From positions 6,702-70,701 of the forward strand of contig JAAVDD010000013.1 of NCBI GenBank assembly GCA_014801985.1: DNA of 64,000 nt, read 5' to 3'. A program made the translations under genes and the position numbers. Within the stretch, counting starts at the first letter, position 1. Each line of letters starts with the position of its first letter. The notes beneath the pieces are model-generated. The model saw only the letters and a program-made list of their open reading frames with translations, did not search any database and had not been told where the DNA came from. Below are positions 55,326 through 64,000 of this stretch, one piece after another. The DNA comes from Bacteroides sp. GTDB taxonomy: Bacteria > Bacteroidota > Bacteroidia > Bacteroidales > Muribaculaceae.

Positions 55326-56378
55326 TCAAACAAATGTTTCTACATTCTCTTGGCTGCCGACCGACACATTCCTACGCAAAGTTACAAATTTTATATTATC
55401 TAAGCAAACATTAACCTCGATGTTTTTTCTTTTAACAAGATTTTGTGATGTCATTTCTAAAAATTGGGTATTTGCTACCTTTATTTCACTGGAGTTCCAG
55501 TTCTCTCGCGGAGATTCTTCTTTATCGTCATTAGATGGCCTCGTAGAGTTTATATCCACAATCTTATATGGATTCTTTATAGCTTCCTGAGCTGCTTTCC
55601 TACATACCTCCCCTTCCTCCAACGTCATCCCTGCCGGGAGATAGGTGGCAATCGAAAATGGTTGTGAGAAAAGCACTCCATACCATGTGCACGATGCAAT
55701 GTATCGGCCGGTAGTGAAATCAAGATGATATCCGTCTCTGGTGAGATCGTTCCCCAGAAAAGAGGTTCTTGCATCCTGAATAGCCGTGCCTGTTGGAATT
55801 AGTCCTTTCAACTCAGGATTGTCTGCTAGTACTCTTTTGGTGCAATAAAGGATTGCTGCATACATACGTATCTGGTCGCTTGAGTATTTCTTAAATCCGG
55901 GGTGCGACGATGTGGGGGCATAGGCCCATGTCTGGTGCCATAAAAACTTCGGATGATTACCTACAATTTGTCGCACTCGTTTAATTAGTGCGGGAAGATA
56001 ACGGTAGGAGGAATAAATTCCTGAAACCGCACTCCCCTGTTGAAAAGTGATTATGTCCCAGGCCTCTTCCCTTAATGCACGAGTAAGGGTGCAATTGGAG
56101 ATAGTATCTGCTCTCCCATCGGTATAAATTTTCCGGAAACTGTAATCCCCCCGGTCATTGGTGAGGTTATTCCAATGCCGTTCAATAGAACAGGCCGGGT
56201 AATAAAGATTACCAATGATTATGTCATGTCCTCCGAGTGCCGCCATTGCACTTAAATCTTGTTCAGTTGCATCTTCAGAAAAACTATTACCGATAGCAAG
56301 TACCTTAAGAGGCTGTGCGGCATAGCCAACTTTAAATAGAGAGAAAAACAATAGTATTATAAAGAGCTTCCTTGTCAT
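55326..56378 (-). CDS. DUF4886 protein, SGNH-hydrolase-like, secreted
   Basis: A 350-residue protein with a signal peptide ([21 protein letters not shown]). It opens with [17 protein letters not shown], the block I of SGNH/GDSL hydrolases in DUF4886. Conserved later blocks are [23 protein letters not shown] and [16 protein letters not shown], where Asp/His complete a likely triad. It may act on carbohydrate esters; the substrate is unknown. The domain ends near residue 280; the last ~65 residues are polar and unlike the family, and part of their coding sequence is the proS promoter. Confidence 0.82.
   Translation of the reverse strand: MTRKLFIILLFFSLFKVGYAAQPLKVLAIGNSFSEDATEQDLSAMAALGGHDIIIGNLYYPACSIERHWNNLTNDRGDYSFRKIYTDGRADTISNCTLTRALREEAWDIITFQQGSAVSGIYSSYRYLPALIKRVRQIVGNHPKFLWHQTWAYAPTSSHPGFKKYSSDQIRMYAAILYCTKRVLADNPELKGLIPTGTAIQDARTSFLGNDLTRDGYHLDFTTGRYIASCTWYGVLFSQPFSIATYLPAGMTLEEGEVCRKAAQEAIKNPYKIVDINSTRPSNDDKEESPRENWNSSEIKVANTQFLEMTSQNLVKRKNIEVNVCLDNIKFVTLRRNVSVGSQENVETFV
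55377..55408 (-). promoter_or_regulatory. Promoter of proS
   Basis: Minus strand: TTTG at 55405-55408, exactly 20-nt spacer, TAACTTTG at 55377-55384, both full consensus. It lies inside the 3' coding end of the DUF4886 gene and gives a ~74-nt leader for proS. Confidence 0.85.
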
Positions 56379-56422
56379 TATCGTTGAGAATTTTTTTTGT
56401 GTTAATATCTTTCCTAACGTCT

Positions 56423-56581
56423 TTATTTGAGTCTCTGTTCGGCAGTAGCCTTCAGAGCTTCCTCATGACCCTCCAATGCAGAGAATGGTGCAAATTGTGC
56501 TGCACGGTTTTCCATTGGCATCCTGGGATGACGTTTTGGTTCATAATGAGGGAGATTAATAATAGAATCATAGTTGTTCAT
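56423..56581 (-). CDS. YolD-like small protein (52 residues), partner of Y-family polymerase
   Basis: A 52-residue frame, ATG at 56581, TAA at 56423-56425. It begins MNNYDSIINLPHYEPKRHPR and continues MPMENRAAQFAPFSALEGHE. This closely recalls small YolD-like proteins found beside UvrX/DinB-type polymerases in Firmicutes (D.I..LPH..S..RPRMS...RAAQFAPFAAL.G). The ATG overlaps the polymerase stop as ATGA, so the two are translationally coupled, which supports both being real. The biochemical role of these proteins is not known; a polymerase accessory role is inferred from gene linkage. Confidence 0.82.
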   Translation of the reverse strand: MNNYDSIINLPHYEPKRHPRMPMENRAAQFAPFSALEGHEEALKATAEQRLK

Positions 56582-58101
56582 GCTTTATGTCCTCCTATTT
56601 GGCGGTTTCGTGTTTTCTGAGTTGCTCCATCTGCAAAATTCAATCCTTTCAAGATAACATTCTTGCCGAATTTCTTCTGTAGGTCAAGGATGAGTTTCTG
56701 ACGTTCTCTTTCTTCTACAAAAAATTTGTTATCATTTGCCTCCTGCCTTTTAACAGCTTCATAATCTGTGAAAAGATCTAATTGTACAGGGGTATTTTTC
56801 TTTTTCTCAAGCAATCGTTCAGCCATAAGATTATTGGCTGTGATATTAAGTCGTCTCACTAAGAGAGAGGAATTAATCAGACGGTCAAATAGATTTGAGG
56901 TAAGCTCTCGAATTAGTCTGGACGAGGAAGTGAATGTTTTGAAATTTCCAGACCCATGTGAGGGTATAGGCACCAGGCGACCATAATGGTCTCTTTTCAC
57001 CTGGCCATGATAATTCGCTGCAATCTCAGGATTAGTCAGGCTCTCGACATCGTATCCTATATGGATCACAAGTTGATTTGTCAGCATTCCCTTCTCCACA
57101 AGTTCAAGCGCAAGAACATCCGCCATCTCTAAAAGGACAACCTTGGCCTTTTTAACACTATAGGCCTCACTTAATACCTGGCCGTTACTTATGGAATGAG
57201 TTTCGGGCCGATAGTTTTTTATATCCTTCATTTCAACCGGTTCCCAACCCCAGGCATGGTCTATCAAGAGTTCGGCATTTATTCCGAAAAGTTTATAGAG
57301 AAGATCTTCATGTTTCATGGAACAAAGAGCAATATCTCCCATCGTGGAAATTCCGTATGTTGCAAGACGTTTTGCAATGCCTCTTCCCACTCTCCAAAAA
57401 TCGGTCAACGGTGTATGATTCCAAAGTAGATGCCGATAACTTTGCTCACTGAGCGATGCGATGCGAACACCATCTTTATCAGGGGCCATTTTTTTAGCCA
57501 CAATATCCATTGCTATTTTACTCAGGTATAAGTTATCCCCTATCCCTGCGGTGGCAGTAATTCCTGTGGCGGCAAGTACATCGCGTATAATAGTCCTCGC
57601 AAAATCATGAGCGGTCATATTAAAGGATGACAAATAATCTGTGGCATCAATGAATACCTCATCAATGGAGTATATATGCATATCTTCCGGAGCCACATAA
57701 CGAAGGTAGATATCATAGATACGTGCACTATACTCTATGTAAAGAGCCATTCTCGGAGAGGCGACTATATAATCGATAGTCAATTCCGAGTGTGTTTTCA
57801 AATCTCTTAACGAATGGGATTTCCCTTTCTTCCCCCTTTCATAATTTACCTCCTCAACCCTCTGGATCACCTCAAATAGCCGAGGACGTCCTCCCAATCC
57901 AAAACTTTTAAGCGCCGGTGATACTGCCAGCACGATTGTTTTCTCAGTGCGTGATGCATCTGCCACCACAAGACATGTGTCGAGAGGGTCAAGGCCCCTT
58001 TCGACACATTCCACTGAAGCGTAGAATGATTTCAGGTCGATTGCGATATATTTGCGTGTATTCGTCGGCAAGTCTGTAGCTGATTTGTTTTTCAACTTCA
58101 A
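56578..58101 (-). CDS. Y-family DNA polymerase (DinB/UmuC-like)
   Basis: A 507-residue translesion polymerase. N-terminal YIAIDLKSFYASVECVERGLDPL carries the first catalytic Asp and the steric-gate region. SIDEVFIDATDYL holds the D-E pair. TAGIGDNLYLSKIAMDIVAKKMAPDKDG and DFWRVGRGIAKRLATYGISTMGDIA (helix-hairpin-helix) follow. The C-terminal little-finger region extends to about residue 420, then a charged tail. There is no in-frame ATG before the catalytic domain: candidates are TTG at 58101, 58095 or 58071 (the last giving MPTNTRKYIAID). A promoter -7 box overlaps the first. It is coupled to the YolD-like gene. Confidence 0.92.
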   Translation of the reverse strand: MKLKNKSATDLPTNTRKYIAIDLKSFYASVECVERGLDPLDTCLVVADASRTEKTIVLAVSPALKSFGLGGRPRLFEVIQRVEEVNYERGKKGKSHSLRDLKTHSELTIDYIVASPRMALYIEYSARIYDIYLRYVAPEDMHIYSIDEVFIDATDYLSSFNMTAHDFARTIIRDVLAATGITATAGIGDNLYLSKIAMDIVAKKMAPDKDGVRIASLSEQSYRHLLWNHTPLTDFWRVGRGIAKRLATYGISTMGDIALCSMKHEDLLYKLFGINAELLIDHAWGWEPVEMKDIKNYRPETHSISNGQVLSEAYSVKKAKVVLLEMADVLALELVEKGMLTNQLVIHIGYDVESLTNPEIAANYHGQVKRDHYGRLVPIPSHGSGNFKTFTSSSRLIRELTSNLFDRLINSSLLVRRLNITANNLMAERLLEKKKNTPVQLDLFTDYEAVKRQEANDNKFFVEERERQKLILDLQKKFGKNVILKGLNFADGATQKTRNRQIGGHKA

Positions 58102-58130
58102 AATTACTTATTCCTTTTTAATTTTACAAC
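58099..58130 (-). promoter_or_regulatory. Candidate promoter overlapping the polymerase start
   Basis: Minus strand: GTTG at 58127-58130, 20-nt spacer, TAATTTTG at 58099-58106 (full -7 match). The last three bases of the -7 box are the first possible TTG start codon, so either that start is wrong or a longer transcript exists. Confidence 0.5.
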
Positions 58131-58136
58131 CCTCAG

Positions 58137-58180
58137 TAAAAATAAAAAGCATCACGTTCAATAAATGTGACGTGATGCTT
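58137..58180 (-). terminator. Terminator after DUF4293
   Basis: AAGCATCACGT (58147-58157) pairs with ACGTGATGCTT (58170-58180), loop 12 nt. On the minus strand it is followed by TTTATTTTT. It ends the M3 peptidase-DUF4293 transcript. Confidence 0.8.
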
Positions 58181-58204
58181 GATAGATTATAATGTCAAAA
58201 CTAT

Positions 58205-58675
58205 TTATCTCAAGCGGTCGGCTGATTTAAGGAGACGATCATCGGCATTGATTCTGTTGAACGCCAAAATATCAGCCATCAGGGCAAGGAATGGTGCACA
58301 TACCAATGTCGACCAACTTATAGTTCCGTTATCAATACCTGTGTAGGCATATATGGCAGCTGTTGCGATTACAGCAATCAATATCAATAATTCGATCATA
58401 CACAGTCTCTTCTGAAGACGGAGATTCTTAAATGTAAAGATATTGATAAATGGGATAATCGCACTCAGAAGAGAGATTGCAAACAATCCCCACGTATGCA
58501 TCAGGAATCCTGTCGGAGCGCCATTTACAGCCTCACCTTCATATTTAAACCCGAAAGTTGTAAAATTTAAGGTATAATCAGGAAGCTGCACCTGTCCTAA
58601 TGACATAAAGGTAAAAAATCCCATACACACTACTGCGATAAGGAGCAGCACCGATTGCCATCTTTGTATTACCAT
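58205..58675 (-). CDS. DUF4293 family membrane protein
   Basis: A 156-residue protein with four predicted membrane helices: starts MVIQRWQSVLLLIAVVCMGFFTF, then a short exported loop (LPDYTLNFTTFGF), two central helices and a last helix ending LALMADILAFNRI. The IQRWQS start and four-helix layout match DUF4293, a Bacteroidota family of unknown function. It follows the M3 peptidase gene by 24 bp. Confidence 0.82.
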   Translation of the reverse strand: MVIQRWQSVLLLIAVVCMGFFTFMSLGQVQLPDYTLNFTTFGFKYEGEAVNGAPTGFLMHTWGLFAISLLSAIIPFINIFTFKNLRLQKRLCMIELLILIAVIATAAIYAYTGIDNGTISWSTLVCAPFLALMADILAFNRINADDRLLKSADRLR

Positions 58676-58699
58676 AATTTTTTCGATTTGGTGATTAGG

Positions 58700-60841
58700 T
58701 TATTTCTTTATGCCATCACGACGCATCAATGCCTCTACGGATGGTTCTTTGCCACGGAACTCAATGTACAGCGTCATCGGATCCACAGTGTTACCGCTCT
58801 GAAGCATTTTGCGGAATCTCTGTGCAGTTTTCTTGTCGAATAATCCATTCTCCTGGAAGGCAGCGAATGCATCGGCATCAAGTGCCTCACTCCATTTATA
58901 CCCGTAATATCCGGCAGCATAACCACCTGAGAAGATATGTCCGAATGAGGGGGAAGTCAAACATCCCTCAACAGCTTCAAAACATCTCACAGGATCCTGA
59001 GCAGTTTTTTCAAATTCATATATGTCGGCCGATGCACGCAAAGGTTCCTCAATAGTATGATATGCCATGTCAAGATAACCGAATCCCAACTGACGCATGC
59101 AAGAATATGCTGCACCATATTGAGAGGCCTTTACAAACTTGTCGATGAGTGCCTGCGGCATCTTTTTGCCGGTCTTATAATGTTTGGCAAAACTGTCGAG
59201 ATATTCCTTTTCAGTGAGATAGTTCTCGTTAAACTGCGAGAAGAGCTCCACGAAATCATGCTTAACATTTGTTCCGCTTAAGGATTCGTAGGTCGCCTCT
59301 GCCGATAAACCATGAAGGGCATGGCCAAATTCATGAAGGAATGTCTCGACCTCGTACGGTGTCAGAAGTACAGGTTCCTTGCCTACAGGTTTTGAGAAAT
59401 TGCAGACGATTGAAATCAAAGGTATGTTCTTCGTTCCTTCATCATCTTTCGACTCGGTGCGGAATTCAGTCATCCATGCACCCGGACTCTTGCCGGGTCG
59501 ATAGAAGAAGTCTGCATAGAGCACACCCAGAAGCTTACCATCACTTTCATATACCTCATAGGCCTTCACATCCGGATGATACACATCAATATTCTTATTT
59601 TCTTTGAATTTATAGCCATAAAGCTTGGTGGCGAGCCCGAAAACGCCCTTTATGGTATTCTCTAATTCAAAATAAGGCTTCATGTCTTCGTCGTTGAAGG
59701 CATAACGATCGCTTTTCAGTTTGTCGCTCCAATAAGAATAATCCCATGCCTCAAGCTTGAAATCATCTCCTTCACTTTTTCGTGCGTAGTCTTCGATTTC
59801 CTTAAGCTCTTTCTTCATTGGCTCGGTATAGTTGATCCTGAGATTCTCAAGAAAATCCATTACTGCCTCCGGAGTCTTTGCCATCGTGGTCTGAAGGGAA
59901 TATTCAGCAAAATTCTTCTTTCCCATCAGCTTAGCGATTTCCAGACGAATGTTTGCAATATCCTTCAGCACCTGCACATTATCAAATTCCCCTCCTATAT
60001 TTCGGCTTGAATAAAGATTATAGAGCTGTTTACGGAGATCTCGACGAGCCGAATATTTCATGAAAGGACTATATGAAGGAGCAAACACAGTGACAAGGTA
60101 GGAAACACCATCGTCAGCCTTCCCTTCTGCTTCCAGAGCCTCTTTTGCAGCTTCTCTATATCCAGCCTTTATTGCGTCAGGTATACCGCTCAAATCCTCC
60201 TCCTTTAGCCATAACGCGCGAGACGGCTCTTTCATGGCATTTGACACATTTTGGGAGAATCTTACATTAAGAGCAGAGAGCTCGGCATTCAACTTACGAT
60301 ATTTCTCACGAGCCTCTCCTTCAAGGGATGCACCTGAAACCACAAAATTATCATAAGTCTCCTCAATCAGACGCAACTGTTCCGGGGTAAGGGAAGTATC
60401 CTGATTACGAAGATCATATACTTGACGGATACGATTCCAGAGACCTTCGTTAAGGACCACATCCGTTGAATGCTGCGAGAGAGCGGGAGTCACTTTGGCA
60501 ACAATATTCATCATCACAGTGTCTCCTGATGCCGTCTCAAGATTGCTAAGTGCCAAAATAGAACGGTTGAGAACTTCCCCACTACGGTCGAGGGCTGCAA
60601 TAGTATTTTCAAACGTGGGAACACTACGTTGATTTACTATCGAGGCTATTTCCTGATTTCTCAGACGAATCCCTTCCATCACCCCCTCTTCATAATCAGA
60701 TGGTGTGAGAGTGGAGAATGGCAGCGTTCCGTATATGCCGGTACCTCCAGTAATTAAAGGGTTGTTCTTGGCACCATCTGCCTCTGCCGCAAAAGTGAGC
60801 ATGGAGAAGGCTGCCAACGAACTCATGAAGAATTTTTTCAT
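58700..60841 (-). CDS. dcp: M3 family zinc peptidase (peptidyl-dipeptidase Dcp-like)
   Basis: A 713-residue thimet/Dcp-type peptidase. A signal peptide (MKKFFMSSLAAFSMLTFAAEADG) indicates export to the periplasm. The zinc motif is FLHEFGHALHGLSAEATYESLSGTNVKHDFVELFSQF, giving HExxH and the third ligand Glu in the downstream VELFSQ segment. The C-terminal region F.HIFSGGYAAGYYGYKWSEALDADAF is the substrate-binding block. It releases dipeptides from C-termini. A full consensus promoter lies 64 bp upstream. Confidence 0.94.
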   Translation of the reverse strand: MKKFFMSSLAAFSMLTFAAEADGAKNNPLITGGTGIYGTLPFSTLTPSDYEEGVMEGIRLRNQEIASIVNQRSVPTFENTIAALDRSGEVLNRSILALSNLETASGDTVMMNIVAKVTPALSQHSTDVVLNEGLWNRIRQVYDLRNQDTSLTPEQLRLIEETYDNFVVSGASLEGEAREKYRKLNAELSALNVRFSQNVSNAMKEPSRALWLKEEDLSGIPDAIKAGYREAAKEALEAEGKADDGVSYLVTVFAPSYSPFMKYSARRDLRKQLYNLYSSRNIGGEFDNVQVLKDIANIRLEIAKLMGKKNFAEYSLQTTMAKTPEAVMDFLENLRINYTEPMKKELKEIEDYARKSEGDDFKLEAWDYSYWSDKLKSDRYAFNDEDMKPYFELENTIKGVFGLATKLYGYKFKENKNIDVYHPDVKAYEVYESDGKLLGVLYADFFYRPGKSPGAWMTEFRTESKDDEGTKNIPLISIVCNFSKPVGKEPVLLTPYEVETFLHEFGHALHGLSAEATYESLSGTNVKHDFVELFSQFNENYLTEKEYLDSFAKHYKTGKKMPQALIDKFVKASQYGAAYSCMRQLGFGYLDMAYHTIEEPLRASADIYEFEKTAQDPVRCFEAVEGCLTSPSFGHIFSGGYAAGYYGYKWSEALDADAFAAFQENGLFDKKTAQRFRKMLQSGNTVDPMTLYIEFRGKEPSVEALMRRDGIKK

Positions 60842-60904
60842 TGTTTTATATTTAATTTTTTACAGAATTTTTCATGTAGGATACATACCCACAGTCGATG
60901 ATTG

Positions 60905-60936
60905 CAAATTTACAAAAAAATCAGGCACATTGCAAA
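60905..60936 (-). promoter_or_regulatory. Promoter of the M3 peptidase-DUF4293 operon
   Basis: Minus strand: TTTG at 60933-60936, exactly 20-nt spacer, TAAATTTG at 60905-60912, both full consensus. Expected leader about 57 nt. Confidence 0.85.
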
Positions 60937-61102
60937 TCCTTTGATTTTTTATATTAAATGCACATAATAATGAGATTTTATACATTTAATTTGTAATTTA
61001 ATCGGATTTTTAGGCAAGAGAAAAGAAAAATGCAAATAAAATTTGTCATTTAATAAAATTTTGCATAATTTTACGCTTTCAAATTAACGGTGGGATAATC
61101 GT

Positions 61103-61162
61103 ATGTTGCTTTGCGTGGTTCCGCCCCTTTTACAGGTAAGAAGACTATGGTTAATAAACTGA
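61103..61162 (+). CDS. Putative branched-chain amino-acid leader peptide overlapping ilvD
   Basis: ATG at 61103 to TGA at 61160-61162 encodes the 19-residue [19 protein letters not shown]. Ten of 19 residues are Leu (6), Val (3) or Ile (1), including tandem LL, VV and LL. The purine-rich GGTGGGATAA precedes the ATG. The frame ends 16 nt inside ilvD (start 61147), in another frame. Such composition directly before an ilv operon is what an attenuation or coupling leader peptide looks like, but no clear terminator/antiterminator pair is visible. Confidence 0.45.
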   Translation: MLLCVVPPLLQVRRLWLIN

Positions 61163-62976
61163 GAAGCTACGCCAGCACTTTCGGACGGAGAATGGCCGGG
61201 GCGAGAGCACTTTGGCGAGCAAACGGCATGAAAGAGGAGCAGATGGGGAAACCCATTATCGCTATTGTCAATTCTTTCACTCAATTTGTACCCGGACATA
61301 CACATCTTCATGAAATCGGACAGATTGTCAAAAAGGAGATTGACTCATTAGGATGTTTCGCCGCGGAGTTCAATACAATCGCTATTGACGATGGTATAGC
61401 CATGGGCCATGACGGAATGCTATATTCCCTCCCTTCACGTGATTTAATTGCTGACTCGGTAGAGTATATGGTCAATGCTCATAAGGCTGATGCAATGATA
61501 TGTATCAGCAACTGCGATAAGGTCACCCCCGGCATGCTGATGGCAGCCATGCGTCTAAACATTCCAACGATATTTGTATCAGGAGGCCCGATGGAGGCTG
61601 GAAATATCAATGGCAAGAAAGTCGATCTTATTAATATAATGATTGATTCTGCTGATGACTCCAAGACTGATAAAGAGGTGGAAGATCTGGAAAAATTAGG
61701 ATGTCCCACATGTGGTTCATGCTCCGGTATGTTTACTGCAAATTCCATGAACTCTCTCAATGAGGCCATTGGATTAGCTCTGCCTGGAAATGGGACAGTA
61801 CTTGCATCGCACAAAAATAGAATCGAACTTTTTAAGGATGCAGCGCGCAAGATCGTTGAAAACACATATAAATATTATAGAGATGGCGACGATAGCGTGC
61901 TCCCCCGAAGCATCGCCACAAGAGATGCGATGCTTAATGCAATGACTCTCGATATTGCAATGGGAGGAAGCACCAACACTGTGCTTCATCTTTTAGCCGT
62001 GGCTAACGAAGCCGGAGCAGACTTTTCTATGACTGATATAGATATGCTTTCACGTAAGACACCGGTCTTATGTAAGGTGGCTCCAAACAGCGAATATCAC
62101 ATCGAGGATGTTAATCGTGCAGGTGGCATCCTGTCTATTATGAGGGAACTCGCTAAAGAGGGACTGATTAATACAGAAGTCAAGCGTGTCGATGGGATCA
62201 CACTTGGAGAAGCAATAGACGAATATGCCTTGAATGGTAAAAACTATTCTGAAAAAGCTGATGCTCTATGGCATTCTGCACCAGGAGGAGTAAAGACTAC
62301 AATCATGGGCTCGCAGGAGAATAGGTATAAGTCTCTGGACACTGACCGGACTGAGGGGTGTATCCGTGATTTTGACCATGCATACGTGAAAGATGGAGGT
62401 CTTGCTGTATTAAAGGGGAACATTGCTGTAGACGGATGTGTTGTGAAAACTGCGGGTGTGGATGAAAGTATTTTTAAATTCTCCGGTCCGGCTAAAGTGT
62501 TTAATTCGCAGGAGGAGGCCGTAGAAGGGATTCTATCCGATAAAGTCAAGAGCGGAGATGTTGTGGTAATTCTCTATGAGGGTCCCAAAGGAGGCCCGGG
62601 AATGCAGGAAATGCTATATCCCACCAGTTACATCAAAAGTAAACATTTAGGTAAGGAATGTGCGCTAATTACTGATGGACGATTCTCTGGAGGAACATCC
62701 GGTCTTTCCATTGGACATATATCTCCTGAGGCAGCTGCAGGTGGAAATATAGCTCTCATAAAAGATGGAGATATCATAGATATTGATATCCCGGCACGTT
62801 CGATCAATGTGCGTCTTTCAGAGGAAGAACTATCAAAACGACGTGAAGAGGAACTTGATTTCGGTAAGAGTGCATTCACTCCAAGATCCAGAGATAGATA
62901 TATAAGCCGTGCACTTAAAGCATACGCGGCTTCAGTGACCTCCGCAGATAAAGGAGGTGTGAGAAAGGAACTTTAA
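61147..62976 (+). CDS. ilvD: Dihydroxy-acid dehydratase
   Basis: A 609-residue iron-sulfur dehydratase, the third step of isoleucine/valine synthesis. Cluster cysteines are in [11 protein letters not shown] and [17 protein letters not shown]; the catalytic C-terminal region has [20 protein letters not shown]. The start is ATG 61147 ([27 protein letters not shown]), since the longer frame starts with a TTG within the leader. ilvB follows 11 bp later. Confidence 0.97.
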   Translation: MVNKLRSYASTFGRRMAGARALWRANGMKEEQMGKPIIAIVNSFTQFVPGHTHLHEIGQIVKKEIDSLGCFAAEFNTIAIDDGIAMGHDGMLYSLPSRDLIADSVEYMVNAHKADAMICISNCDKVTPGMLMAAMRLNIPTIFVSGGPMEAGNINGKKVDLINIMIDSADDSKTDKEVEDLEKLGCPTCGSCSGMFTANSMNSLNEAIGLALPGNGTVLASHKNRIELFKDAARKIVENTYKYYRDGDDSVLPRSIATRDAMLNAMTLDIAMGGSTNTVLHLLAVANEAGADFSMTDIDMLSRKTPVLCKVAPNSEYHIEDVNRAGGILSIMRELAKEGLINTEVKRVDGITLGEAIDEYALNGKNYSEKADALWHSAPGGVKTTIMGSQENRYKSLDTDRTEGCIRDFDHAYVKDGGLAVLKGNIAVDGCVVKTAGVDESIFKFSGPAKVFNSQEEAVEGILSDKVKSGDVVVILYEGPKGGPGMQEMLYPTSYIKSKHLGKECALITDGRFSGGTSGLSIGHISPEAAAGGNIALIKDGDIIDIDIPARSINVRLSEEELSKRREEELDFGKSAFTPRSRDRYISRALKAYAASVTSADKGGVRKEL

Positions 62977-62987
62977 ACGGAAGAATC

Positions 62988-64000
62988 ATGAGTAATCAAA
63001 TTTCCGGAGCAGAAATACTTATAAGGTCGCTTATCGACCAGGGTGTAAAAAATATATTCGGGTATCCGGGTGGTACTATTATGCCTGTGTATGACAAACT
63101 ATATGACTACACAGATCGTATTAATCACTATCTTGCCCGTCATGAACAAGGTGCAATCCATGCAGCTGAAGGCTTTGCAAGGGTCACCGGAAAAACCGGT
63201 GTGGTATTCGCAACTTCCGGACCCGGGGCGATGAATCTTCTCACCGGCCTAAATGACGCCTTGATCGATAGCACTCCCATTGTCGCGATCACAGGACAGG
63301 TGGCTACCGCGTTTCTTGGTAAAGATGCTTTTCAGGAATCCGATATTGTCAGCGTGACTTTACCGGTGACTAAATGGACTATTCAGGTACGTAAGCCGGA
63401 AGATATAGCCCCTGCTGTGGCTAAAGCATTCTATATTGCAAATTCGGGTCGGCCGGGTCCGGTAGTGGTTGATCTCACCAAGGACGCCCAGATGGCCATG
63501 GCCGAATACAAAGTTGAGACATGTGATTATATCCGCAGTTATCATCCTAATCCTGAAATAAAGGATGCAGTGATTCTGGAAGCAGCAGAGATGATCAATA
63601 ATGCAAAACGCCCACTCATTCTTGCAGGCCATGGCATATCGATTGCAAATGCCGAGAATCTACTCATACAGTTGGCGGAAAAGGCTCAAATTCCGGTGGG
63701 ATGTACAATGTTGGGTCTCTCTGCAATTCCAACCTCTCATCCGCTTTACAAGGGAATGTTGGGTATGCATGGAAATATAGGACCGAACATAAATACAAAT
63801 AACGCTGACGTAATCATCGCGTTAGGGATGAGATTTGATGATCGTGTCACAGGCGATGTTACAAAATATGCTCCAGATGCTAAAATTATTCATATGGACA
63901 TCGACGCCAGTGAATTTGATAAATGCATCAAGAGCGACCTCCATATACATGGATGCGTGAATCAAGCATTGAAAAAGCTTATTCCTTTTGTAAATGAATC
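62988..64000 (+). CDS. ilvB: Acetolactate synthase large subunit (partial, runs off the window)
   Basis: The first 337 codons of a ThDP-dependent enzyme forming acetolactate or acetohydroxybutyrate. MSNQISGAEILIRSLIDQG starts it, then NIFGYPGGTIMPVYD, the catalytic Glu in LARHEQGAIHAAEGFAR (about residue 49), ATSGPGAMNLLTGLNDA, and the central domain with ALGMRFDDRVTGD. The last domain and the stop lie outside. It is directly downstream of ilvD, so an ilv operon continues beyond the window. Confidence 0.96.
   Translation, partial: MSNQISGAEILIRSLIDQGVKNIFGYPGGTIMPVYDKLYDYTDRINHYLARHEQGAIHAAEGFARVTGKTGVVFATSGPGAMNLLTGLNDALIDSTPIVAITGQVATAFLGKDAFQESDIVSVTLPVTKWTIQVRKPEDIAPAVAKAFYIANSGRPGPVVVDLTKDAQMAMAEYKVETCDYIRSYHPNPEIKDAVILEAAEMINNAKRPLILAGHGISIANAENLLIQLAEKAQIPVGCTMLGLSAIPTSHPLYKGMLGMHGNIGPNINTNNADVIIALGMRFDDRVTGDVTKYAPDAKIIHMDIDASEFDKCIKSDLHIHGCVNQALKKLIPFVNE

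Overview
The window looks like chromosomal DNA of a Bacteroidota member, most likely order Bacteroidales. Family-level placement (for example Muribaculaceae) is a guess. The evidence is of three kinds. First, several protein families are largely confined to this phylum: a DUF4296 lipoprotein beside lspA, DUF4293, DUF4886, a PG_1098-type methyltransferase, an amidase-MCE pair and a gliding-motility-type (CHU_C) C-terminal domain. Second, many intergenic regions carry Bacteroidota sigma-70 promoters of the form TTTG-N20-TAnnTTTG. Third, Shine-Dalgarno sequences are weak or absent. There is no rRNA, CRISPR, prophage or integrative element. The only clear mobile element is one intact IS5-family insertion sequence.

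Layout. 1-5.7 kb: the tail of an acidic-ended protein, an AAA-ATPase/PD-(D/E)XK (DUF1703) protein, an IS5-family element landed 21 bp in front of an OmpP1/FadL porin, and a convergent methyltransferase. 5.8-17 kb (+): amidase-MCE, dnaA, then ddl-ileS-lspA-DUF4296 lipoprotein-small ORF. 17-23.7 kb (+): a complete histidine-utilisation operon, hutU-ftcD(cyclodeaminase fusion)-hutI-hutH. 24-34.3 kb (-): groES-groEL, then ABC-F-M13 peptidase-aroE-comEC, then rlmD with its own promoter. 34.4-38 kb: secreted alpha-amylase (-) diverging from a secreted NlpC/P60 peptidase (+), two identical tRNA-Gln genes and a CDF metal exporter. 38-44 kb (-): DUF389 membrane protein, CHU_C surface protein, uvrA. 44-49 kb (+): dapA-dnaG-ABC exporter pair. 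49-61 kb (-): proS-DPP-membrane protein-miaA, a DUF4886 protein, a Y-family polymerase with a tiny YolD-like partner, and M3 peptidase-DUF4293. 61-64 kb (+): ilvD-ilvB, with ilvB cut by the window end.

Most of the window is ordinary housekeeping. The points most worth a second look are: an isoleucyl-tRNA synthetase whose HIGH signature reads GIHH; a 19-codon ORF rich in Leu/Val/Ile codons that overlaps the ilvD start and resembles an attenuation leader peptide; a 52-residue YolD-like ORF translationally coupled to a Y-family polymerase that has no ATG start; two places where a terminator hairpin is overlaid on the next promoter, one of which (ABC-F) may give a leaderless mRNA; a 58-bp perfect palindrome serving as a bidirectional terminator; a ~150-bp imperfect palindrome between hutH and rlmD; and an IS insertion that has replaced the upstream region of a porin gene. 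I found no convincing wholly new multi-gene system. All domain calls are from reading motifs; no database search was run.
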